Assembly (NCBI GenBank): GCA_032718475.1
Contig: JAUCBJ010004827.1
Coordinates: 1-55,792 of the forward strand
From: Nemertoderma westbladi
Lineage: Eukaryota; Xenacoelomorpha; Nemertodermatida; Nemertodermatidae
Direction: 5' to 3'
Length of the DNA: 55,792 nucleotides
The notes below the pieces were generated by a model. It was not told where the DNA came from and did no database searches. It saw only the letters and a list, made by a program, of their open reading frames with translations. The translations under genes and the position numbers were made by a program. Positions 24,001 through 36,000 of this stretch are shown one piece after another. Numbering within the stretch: position 1 is the first letter of the stretch; each line of letters starts with the position of its first letter.

Positions 24001-27000
24001 AATACATAACCGCGACATCTACCACCCACGGAAGGGTAGCACGAACTTATTTCCAAACGCACGTTCAATATGCAAAGCCAGGTGGTTTATAGGAATATAA
24101 TCAATGCAGTACTCGTCTTCATTATAAGCCTCTTTGCGTTCGACCTGTTTTGTATTAAAATATATTTATTAAACGCAGGCTGACGCTCTTTATAATAATA
24201 ATACCTAGGGATGCCAGCTTCCAGACTTTCAATCTTTACTGCCGCGCAAACCCCGCAGAGGAAGTTTTGGTTTGAGAGATCAAGCCCATCGGCAATTGGT
24301 GTTTCAATTTCGGTCCAGGAACTCTGACAATGGGAGCATTCAATCTTAGCTGTGGTCCATTCCCGTGGTTTCGGCTTCCTTTTCTTCGTCCCAATGACAG
24401 ATTCTTCTGAAGACGTTCGATTCGCTTTCAGTTTATTGTTGGCGTTTGTGTTTTGAAGTTGTATTCGAGTGGACAGTCGCGCCGGTTTCGAGGTAACCAT
24501 ACCGACCTGTGATAAGCGTTGGTTTTGTTGAGTGTCGGTATTCATCTTCTCTCACCTCTTCAATGTCAGATGTTGCAAATACTGATAACACGAATAACGG
24601 TATATATTTCAATACTTGTCAATAGTAATATATATAATTTAGATAACTATTTTATATCTGTACTGTTGAGCAAACTCTACATAAATTTCAACCTGTGTAT
24701 CGCCGGTAGGGCTGTTGCTGTGCAAGTGCTAGTTGCCACCGGTCAGCCGGTACCGGTAGTAGGGTGGTACCATGGCCTACTACACACAGGCCATGACAAG
24801 GACTTTGCTGTGAAATTAGCGTAGGCTGACTGGTGACTGATGAATTATCAAATATTATATTTTCCATGAATGCAGGGTCCATATTTAAAAGAAGATGACT
24901 AGATTTTCGTAAAGAATTTAATTGAAACAGTATTTAATAATAAATAAATTAATTATCGCTCTCGAGTTCCTGCAGCTTTTATTCGTGGCAGGAATGTTTG
25001 AACGCTAATAAGTCGGTCAATCATGGATGAAATGGAACCAAACTTGGTACACTTGTAGTCTTAAAAAAATTTAGAAATTCTACACACAGACAGACTTCTA
25101 CAGTTCCCCGGTCTGCCGCTAGGGGGCGAATTAACAGAAACGTAAAAATAGCTGTAATTATAGAACCAACGATCAGATTCATCTGAAATTTAGTAGTAGT
25201 TACCTAAGAGCATTGCTTAATTAGAAATTCTACAGAGACTTTTACAGTTCCTGTCTGCCGCTAGTGGGGAATTGTTAGAGCTCCAGTTCAACGTGATTAG
25301 CACGGTTTAATAAACAATCAATTAATTATTTTATTCAATACTGTAATTATAACAGTAAAATGGAATGTATTCTATTTTTTAGTGAAATCAAGAGATAGGA
25401 GGGGGGGGGGGACTGGACGCAAATCCCAACTTGGCGAATTAATATCCCGCCTCAATATTAATTTCTAAATTTTGGGAAAGGAGCAGGTTACAGTGGCACG
25501 TTATTTTAACCAAAACAATAAAGTTAACACAATAGAACAGGTTACAGTTTTATTTTTGAGAGTAATCAGCTGTTGTTATTTGCGTCCAATTTCCCCTGGA
25601 GAGGGATAAATTTTTATTACGTCCAGCCCCCTATCTTGAAATCAAATACCAAAAATATATTTATTATATGAACAATCTATTTGGAAATTGTAAGTTCGGC
25701 CTATCTCTTTACCATAAGCTCAGTATCTTTATCTGGTGTGTTTTTATTATTTTACCAATTATTTAATATGTTTGATAGAATTGAACAACACCGCCCAACA
25801 CAACCAACTCTCTATCCGCCTCGAGCATCGAGAATACGAGAAACTCGATCGAAATACCTGCTTATCCCAGTAGTATCCGTCCGTAGTCAAGTCACCGGAC
25901 CGCTGCGGTTTACTCCCGTAGAACAGTATAATTCCCGCAGCTTCCGACCCAATTCGACAACGAATTCGCTTCACACTTTCGCGTCACAGAGAACGTAATC
26001 CAGTGCGATAACGTCTGCCCAACGTTCAACCATTTCCCCCAGGCGATCCCAGGATCCGGGCCGCCGCTAAACCCAGATCGCAATCCTCGTCGATTCGTCC
26101 AGTCGTCGACGTAAGTCAGTAAGTGGGACTCTTCCCACCGCACTCCAAGGTGGGTGACCGGAGTGAGGCATGATGAACTTGGCAGTGGCCCGCATTACGA
26201 TCTGACCGACCGCCGTATTCCCAGTGTCTGAGTGTAGTAAATACCCAAATAGAATCGTACTGACAAACAAGCAATTCCGTAACCGTAGTATTCCCCCGTT
26301 AATCACCTCTTGAAGCAACTCGGCTGCTCGGGTCCAGATACATCGGACTGTTGGGAGCGTTTCAGACATCAGACAGTAATGGAGCGGCATTTGCGAATAT
26401 TTCCAATGGTTTTATAATAAATAAGGAGATTCAACAGTTCAATGCTAAAACAAATGGATTATTCCTAACCTCACCCCAATACAGCAATATACCTAACAGT
26501 ATATAGCTTAGGTACCACAGTCTGACTAGCTTTAAATATTAGAGTATGAAAATTATTATAGGACCCTCATGGAAACGAGGTATATACCTCATGAGGCTAT
26601 CCTTACACCAGAACCTTTTATTTAAGTAAATAAACATTTTATAAGTTGACTATCTACATAAATCAGTATTGGTGCTCCTAAATATCTAGTGTTATTAGGC
26701 CTACTTGTACTGCTGTACTGTAGGCCTAATATCGTAACGTAATCTTTATAAATGTATTATTGTGAATTTTAAAAGGTTTAATTATGTGTAAAAAACAATC
26801 AATCAATCAAACCATAATCAGCACAGTAAGCCTACGCATGGGTGGTACCTACGGTGCGCACTACAACGGCTGAACGGCAGTACAGCAATACGGTGTACCG
26901 TGCCAATGACTGAATGATTAGCGGTAACTACTGAACTATCTAAACTATTATATTATTATTACCGGTACTAGGCTAATTAGGCCTAAACTATAATCACCGC

Positions 27001-30000
27001 AAGGGTTTCCGGGGCCATGTTTAGATTACATGATATGGCATGTCTGCAGTGTAAGGTACCGGCTGACCTGTATTACAGCCTGACAGTACCGGTACAAATG
27101 GTACATGCAGATTGGCAGACAGCCCCTATGTTTTGCAAAATTTGTCAGAAAACCAGCTGATTTATCCTACAGTAATAATAATTTAACGCATGTTAATTTT
27201 GGATAAATAAATATATTATAACTACAATAACAGTTACACTGATGCCGCACGAAGGCCCCACGCAAATTCTACTTGGAAAATTTTCAAACTTTTGCCAAAC
27301 AACATGTGTACCAAGTTTGGATAGATTTCATCAAGGATTGGCCGAGTTATTAACGTTTAAAATAAAATACTGAAAAAAAACGCGACAGAACGACAGAACG
27401 ACAGAACGACAGGTTGATTAATGGTACCACTACGCTAAGGCTCTCTCACTTCGTGGCTCGCCCCACATGTTGAGGTTCCTATATTACCTGTAAGGTAAGT
27501 TATAATTAACTATAAAGGTGGTATTGGAAGTGTACCAAAACATATACCCATAATAATGAAACTACCCCTGCATGATTCCGTAATTACACATGATTGGCGT
27601 TTTTGTGTTAGGTTCTGATATTGAAGATCTTGAGGATGTTACCACTCAGTATGACGATGCCAAGAGCTTCGGTAAAGGCGAGTTCTGTTCTTTAGCTGGT
27701 AGTCTGCGGGGCAGGTTAGTTAGATTAATTTGTAATTTTTTTAAATTATCACTACAGCTCAGTAGCATGGCGATACTTCCCGTCATATTGTGCACATTTA
27801 GGTGACATTTACAGACCACGTTACCATAGCAACAGACCAAATAAGAAAATTTAATAAGAATTTAATTTACAGTATAACTATAATGTAGTTTTCCCTAGGC
27901 CTACCTTACCAGAGTTTTGAGAGATTAAATGTAACACACGTCGCATAGCTATAACCTTCGACTGTTAGTCAACATCCTATCGTGACTTGGGGGAATATTG
28001 TTTAATATAAATATGAATTTTAAAGTATCTCATGCGTTCATTGAGGAGACCTACAGTTAATAGTTAACTCACTCTAAATTCTGCTAAGATATTAGTTTTG
28101 CAACAGGCAGGTACATCACACTATGCACCGTCGAGACAGGGGTTGAGCGGGGGAGGGGGCACAAATCCCATTTCGGTTTTTATTTTGTTTTTATTTCAAT
28201 TATTTTTCCTCAATGTTAAATTATCAATTTAGGGAAAGGACCAGTTTACAATGGCACGTTATTCTAACCAAAACAATAAACGAATCTCAATAGAACAGAT
28301 TGAAGTTTAATTTTTGAGAGAAATCGGGTGTTATTTGCATCGATTTTCCCCTGGAGAGGGATCCATTTTGATTGCGTTGAAAGACCCCCCCCCCCCCCCC
28401 TCTCTGGCACCATAAATATCGACCCACCTAACAGTAATGTTTCTTTCACTTTGAGATTGATTTTCACTATCACTTGCATCTGCCTATTATTATTATGACT
28501 TGATGGAAATGGATGGTGACGAACATATTCCTACTATTAAAAGGAAAACTTGCCCGAATGTGGTTTGTGAAGAGACATGCATAGTATATGGAGCAAAGAA
28601 AGATGAGCCATTAAGAATTGCTTCAGTTGACGGCAAGTTAAAATTAAATGTGTCAGCACTACTACTACTACTATTGGCATGCTACATTGCAGCTGCATTA
28701 TATATATTACATATATATTTAGAATGCTGTGCAGGCTTGTCGACAAAATTGCGTTGCCACAACTCTCTGGCACCCATGACAATTGCTATAGCATCCGCAT
28801 CTTCAAGGCCAGTGTCCTTTAAGATGCGTCTCAAGAAAGTCATGGGTTGTCCATCATGCTTATTCACTTCATGAGGTAGCCAAAGTACAAGATAATGCAC
28901 TGGCTGTTCCTCACAGTGAAAACAATGTCCTGCAAGGCTGAGGCGGTTCCGTTCAAGTGGCAAGCTAGAGGAGACTGATGAAACAGCTCCAATGTTGTAT
29001 AGAGTCTGGTTGGAGATGTGTTCGTTGTACATAACACAATGAACCCGGCGCAGCATTCTTGAGAAGGTGCCATCCAGAGATTTGGTATCCTCTGCAGTTA
29101 GAGCCCAGCGTGGACTCCCATGGAACTACTGCTGCCAGAAATAATCGAACCTTGAGGTACCGTTTTATTATGTGGGACTTACAAATCCTGGATAGTCTAT
29201 TCAATGCAGCCCATGCCTCCCCCTTGCGTATCTGAAGGTCCTCACCTGAGTTTCTGATCCATGATCCCAAGTAGCAGAAGTCATCCACGTGCTCAAGCAA
29301 GCCATTCCTGGAGCTTATTCCCTTACGATCAGACATTTCTTGAGGGCTGTCAAGTTTCGCTGTCATAATTTTTGTCTTCTTGGAATTTACAAAAAGACAA
29401 ACAATAGAAGCAACCTGCTCCAATGAGCAGAGAAGCCTTTGGGCTACCTCTAGTGATTCTGACAGTATCCCTATATCATCAGTAAAGTCTATATCAGTTA
29501 GGTACTTTGCTGGATTTCCTCCACTTATTGTGCCAGTAGGGGGTACCATCATCCCATTTTAATAATTTTAATTTTTATGGTCTAAGGACATGCGTAGAAC
29601 ACAATCAACCACAATTAAGAATTAGAATGGTGCAAGTGTGTAACCCTGAAGGATTCCGCATAAGAGTTCGAATGGATCTGTGTCACCATCAGCAGTAGAC
29701 GCAAATGTGGTGGAACCATCAAACAGTGATCGGAAAGCTGCAATAATTTCCTCAGGAAACCAATGTGCTACAAGTATGCTAAACATCCGTGGTCGGGAGA
29801 CTGAGTCGGAGGCCTTAAAGAAGTCAACAGAGATAATAGCCAGATGTATGTCTTTCTTTGTTGATAACTCTTTGATTATCCTTCTAAGTGCCAGAATAGA
29901 CTTCATGTCCGACGACCTTTATGGAATCCATTTTGGTTCTCACAGGATTCCTGATGCGATTTAATAGAATTCTGTTGTATTGCTTTGCAGCAATCGAGAT

Positions 30001-33000
30001 TAACGAGTTTCCACGAAAAGCTTTATAGGTTGTTAGGTTGCCCTTTTTTGGTGCATGGACCAACTTATATATTTTCATTTCTTGAGGGACTATCTTTGTC
30101 CTATACATACTCAGAATAATGGGGTGAATGAGCTCTAAGCACTCAGCAATTTTAAAGACCTCAGGGACACGCCATCTACTCCAATGGCACGATTGGTCTT
30201 CAAGCCCCTTACTGCAGTCTTAATTTCAGCAAATGAGATGTGGATATCTGTGAGCACAGAATCAGATACACGATGTACCTCAAAGTTATCAGGCAATACC
30301 CTGTTATGTTTGGAAGCTCTTCTCAAAGTAGGCCTTCCAACATCCAACCATTATTGAGGAGTTCAGGAGATTCAGCATTAACCTTGGTGGTTGGTTGGCT
30401 TTTCCTCCCAGTGAGCAGGTTTACTGATTGCTATGCCTGAGCTGATTGCCTGCTATCATCAGCGTTAATGGCATCAACCTCGGCCCTACTTATTGATAAG
30501 CTCCTTTAGCATTGTCTGTCTTCGTGTGCCCTAGTCGGCGGGACTCATTCTGCGCCATTTGAGGTCATTTCGGCACTTCCGAATTCTGTGATCAGTGCGG
30601 GTGGGGGGGGGGGGGGGGGGGCTATTTCCTGTTTCGAGGATATACAGGATCTGTTTCAGCAGCTGCTAAATTAACTGCTTCTGTGAAGGCAGTATAGCCC
30701 ACGCAGTGATTTGCCGCCTCAGAGGCGAGAACCTCATACCTGTTGTTCAACTGTAGTGTGAAGCTGGATCTCACAACTGGGCTGTTGCAACAAAGAGGAC
30801 CAGTCATTCCTTGGCAATTCTGCTAGCGTGGAGACTAAGTCTTACCTTGGCCACAATAATAGGTAATAGCTGGATAAGGGTCGAAGTGCAAATATACTTC
30901 AGTCTTGTACAGAATAGAGCTCCTGTATTTCCCACGAAACAGAATATGGTATATCTGGGACGTGTGACCACTTGGTCCAGTATGAGATGTAGATGAGTGA
31001 TGTAGACTTGCATTAAAGTCACCCAGGCAAATTAAGAATGCATGCTGATCCACTCCATCAGTAGATGCATGTAGATTGTGGTAGAAATTTTCCACTTCAT
31101 CTTTCTGCACACTTCTTCTTGTTCCACATACTATGCAAGTCTCTTCACAAATCACATTCGGGAAGTTTACCTTTAAGAGTGGGAATATGTTCGTCACCAT
31201 CCATTTCCATCAAGTCATAATAATAATAGGCAAATGAAAGTGATAGTTTCGACGCAATCAAAATTGATCCCTCTCCAGGGTGAAAATCGACGCAAATAAC
31301 ACCTGATTACTCTCAAAAATTAAACTTCTATCTGTTCTGTTGATATTCGTTTATTGTTTTGTGCCGAATAACGTGCCACTGTAAACTGCTCCTTTCCTTA
31401 AATTGATAATTTAACATTGATACAAAATATTAATTCGCCGAAATGGGATTGCCCCCCCCCCCCCCCCCCTCCCCTGTCTCGACGGTGCATAGTGTGATGC
31501 ACCTGACTGTTCCAAAACTAATATCTTAGCAGAATTTAGAGTGAGTTAACTATTAACTTTAGGTCTCGATAAACGCCTGAGATACTTTAAAATTCATATT
31601 TGTATTAAACAATATCCCCCCAAGTCACGATATGATGTTGACTAACAGTCGAAGGTTATAGCTATGCGACGTGTGTTACATTTAATCTCTCAAAACTCTG
31701 GTAAGGTAGGCCTAGGGAATACTGCATTATAGTTATACTGTAAATTAAATTCTTGTTAAATTGTCTTATTTGGTCTGTTGCTATGGTAACGTGGACTGTA
31801 AATGTCACCCGAATGTGTACAATATGACGGGAAGTATCACCATGCTTCTTAGCTGTAGTGATATTTTCAAATAATTACAAATATGGAAGCAAATAGTTGA
31901 GTCTATGTACACGAATTCTCCACTTAAACTCAATATTTTGATACTTGTGTAAATTACTCTGGTCCAAATAATGGGCCTGTGTCTGCGACATTGGACGCTA
32001 TTTGATTTTATATTGCCCTTGATGTGTTCCCAAGATGTCATATAAGTTGTGTGATGGGTTTTTTGATTTTTAAAACTGTTTGTAGATTTTCTCAGGAAAA
32101 GGAAAGGTGAGACAAAGAAATTGATAATTTAAATTTCATAAATCTGTTGCTAAGGCGGTTACTAGGGCCGGGTTGGCGGACTGCAAGGGAATTTCGGAAA
32201 TTTTCTTCTTTACCAAAGTGTTTATAACAGTTTCAGGACAACATTGATGCATTTTTATTAACTTTAGATTTATACACTGGTAATGAGACGAGATTCACTA
32301 GCATTCACCATGAACTTGTATCCTAAAATTGAAAAAAAACATTTTTGAGCAAAAAACTTTGAAGCCCAAAAAAAGGCATTAAATTAAAAATGCAGAGGTG
32401 GCATCCGGCCTAGCCGGATTCGCCATGTCTTGAAGTACAAAAATCAGGTGGATGCCAACCATTAACAAAAAATGCCATCTAAACTTAATTTTCGGGAGTT
32501 GGCAGGTAGACTATAATATCAAAAGATTGAAAGTGAGAATATACACCATGTCCTGGAATATAGTGTCGTTATTCAGGTACCTGCCCCCCCCCCCCCCCCC
32601 CCCCATTTTTCTACAAATCGTAATGAGATTGCATGAAATTTGAAACAGAGATAGTTTCACCTCCCGATCACTGACTGGGTGAGCCAGAATTTTTATTTTT
32701 GCTTTCATTCTATACAACGTTTGAAAAATGTGTCTCCGGCGATATTTCACAGGTCACAGTGCAATCATTCTTCAACCTTATAGTGATTTGGTGGTACCAA
32801 TATAAAGCTGCCCATGCAAGGATTCCAAATATGTAAAAATATTTACATTATATACATTTACATATATTTGGTTGGGAAATACCTGAGATATTGGCGTTCG
32901 AAATTTGCATGTATTATTTTGCTTCCCCTGCAGGCCATTTATTCTATTTAATTAATGTACCATATTCTAGAACATTTTGTTTATTCCATACGTAGCTGGG

Positions 33001-36000
33001 CAACAAAGCAATACCTCTTTAATTATACTATTACGTAGCTATTCATAAATAAACAAAATGTTCTAGAATATGGTATTTTTCTATAATAGAATAAAATAGC
33101 CTCATGCAGATGCAAAACCATGCAACCTTTGAACGCTCATATCTCATCTATTTCCCAACCAAATTCAGATTATGTTACATATTTGGAATCCTTACATGGC
33201 CAGCTTTCCATCAGTACCAACAACTCACTATAAGGTTGAAGAATAACTGGAGTGTAACTGGTGAAATATCACCGGAGACACCTTATTCAAACGCTTGTAG
33301 CTAAATATTGAAAGCAAAAGTAAAAATTCTGGCTCACCCAGTAAGGAGGAGGGAGGTGAAACTATCTCTGTTTCAAATTTCATGAAATCTCATTAAGATT
33401 TGTAGAAAAATTTGGGTACCTGAATGACGACACTATATTCCAGGTCATGGTGTAAATTGTGTCTCCATGGGCTACTATATTTATACGGCCTAACAGGTCA
33501 CTTGAACTGGCCTCTTAAAAAGAGGTCAGATTTTTTTACAATATTAAGATATTTTGATATGGGGAGTTGTAATGCATTTCTCGTGCCTCTTGGCACGATA
33601 AGTTCCTAAAACGGCTTTGAATCTCTAAACGTTCCAAGGGGTGCTATATTTTCCCTTATTTTTGGTTCCCGACTGATATAAAATATCTCTCACCAAACTA
33701 AACAATACCACAGAATCTACTCGGTACTTTGGGAGGGCCGCCGCTATAGCAGAGCTAGTGTTGCCTTGGCCCACTCAAGGCAAAAAGTTATAAGTGCGGG
33801 AATATTTTAAAAACTTAAATCGGTTGGGTGAACTGTGGCAATACTGGAGTGGCTGGCATCAGAGTGGTGTTGTGGCAATGTAAGGTAGATCATACAGTTA
33901 ATAGATAGATAGGCAATGGGTGTTGAATTAATTTCTAGTAATGCTAGTAATTTCAACACTGGTTCCGACATCATACTTCCTTCTATAAATATTTAGTAGT
34001 AGCTAGTTTTTTTTACTATTTGTATAGAAAATGTTCCAGAACATGTTAGCTATTAATTTAAAAAAAAATATGTTCTAGAACAAATATTTTTTGTTCTAGA
34101 ACATTTTTTTGAAAAAATCTGGATTCTATTTAAAACGCACGGAATCGTTCTAAAACGTGTTTAACGAATAATTTATAGATAATAATTAATATAATATATA
34201 TATATATAATATAAATAATATAATATATATAATATAATATAAATAATAATTTATAATTTATAGAAGGACGTAGGATGAAGGAGACTTCAATTACGTCCGT
34301 TGACCAAATTGCAGCAAATGAAAATTTATAGAACTCTCCCAATATCTAAATATCTAAATATTATAAAAAAAAACTGGCCTCTTTTTAGTTCAAGTCACCT
34401 ATGTTAGACCGTATAAATATAGTAGGCCATGGTGTCTCATTCAGTAAAATATCGGGAGGCCAAGCTGTAGTAAACATTTGGGAGGGATCGTACTGATTCT
34501 AGACATTATGTTTCCAGGGATGGATTATAAGTTTGTGTTGGAGTTGGATATCTGATTTTATTTTATTTATTCATCCGGACTTTACGCCACCGGCGGCTAT
34601 ATTAATTAAAAGGTCAATTGACAATATAATAGTAAAACATGTAAAATACATAAAGTCATCTATAAAATCAGCACCTCAATCTGAGCAATATAATTATTTG
34701 TGACCGATACTATCACTATATTGGAATAAAAGGCCGGATCGTTTGAAAGTATATTAAGGTAATGTCAGTACACCAGGTAAAACAGCAGCAGTATAGGTGA
34801 GCAATACAGTATAAAAAACGTAAGTAAATCTATAAAGTCGGCCGGCACCTTTAACTAAGCAATATAATTATTTATGACTAATACTCTCACGTTGGAAAAT
34901 ATTAAGGTCTAGCAAATATCACATTCATTGAGATATCCATTGCGGATGGCTCTACTCTCACGCACCCAGGATGGGTGTCGCAATAGGGTTACTTACAATG
35001 GGCCCATCTCACAAAGCTCCCCTGGTATACATGGCCTGTCATTATTGGCTCATCATTAAGTAGCTCATATGCCAGGCCATATACCAAACCACCTGCTGCA
35101 GGTGCAGCTTGCAGAACAACGCCAGTCGCCCAAAGTGGGAGTTCAGCTAGGCAGAGGCATGATCAGACCCGATTAGAGTAGACCCGGCCTGATTGAGTTG
35201 TATATCCTTGCGGTCAGCTGGATATCCGATCCAGTTGCTATCCCCCCATCCTTACCAGATTTGCGATATATTATCTCCCTATTGAATTTACTTTTTCCCT
35301 TTTTACATTTTATATGCGTAGTATTTCCAGTGTTTTGGCAGCTGCATCTACTATCTTATCTAATGAACAACATAACACAATATTCTATTTAAATCAATTA
35401 ACGCATCTTTCATGAACTGCGTAATATGTGGCCTTATCCCCACACACAGTCGGGCCTTTATATACAGAGAGAACTGCGTTTAATATTATTATCGATTGGG
35501 GTCTTATGCATACGGTTACTTGGCGCTGCGAGCATCATCTGCTTGGATGTATTATTCCTATAGATGGGCTGATATATAGCGTCACGCTGCTATTGGTCAA
35601 TATTATTCCGTTTTTCAATACTATAATATTATCATAGAACGCTGTTTTATAGTCGTTCTTTTAATTTTTGATTTGTTTTTTTAAGCTTTATTTAGCTTCG
35701 TTGTTTTACTTAATAGTTTTTAATATTCAATGTGTTAATTTGTTCTATTTATTTCCTATAAAACGTAAATGTTGAGTAGTAATTTATTTTTTGTTGAAGA
35801 AGTTTATTGTTATCATAATGAAACAGTTCGCCTTATTGGGTTGTGTTGGTGCACTATCATTGGAGGCGGTGGACCCTAAATCTAAACGGTGGGTATTATT
35901 GCGTCCCTTTAAACCTCCAACCGTACCTACGTAAGTTTCCCTTATTATTGCGTCCCTTTAAACCTCCAACCGTACCTACTTAAGTTTCGCGAGCGTACAA

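Larger units (their letters stand above)
23693..27611. other. Intron 5, made largely of transposon remnants
   Basis: 3.9 kb between exons 5 and 6. It holds a poly(C) run near 23970, a - strand zinc-motif ORF, inverted transposon fragments, a MITE with intact target duplication at 25392-25636, a possible LINE 3' remnant at 25910-26390, and four copies of ACGACAGA near 27380-27411. No further STARD3 coding sequence was found. Confidence 0.7.

Noticed and set aside
25681-25998. 105-codon + strand ORF with a hydrophobic start
   Set aside because: No recognisable domain. It overlaps a better LINE-like reading on the opposite strand and has no splice or UTR evidence.
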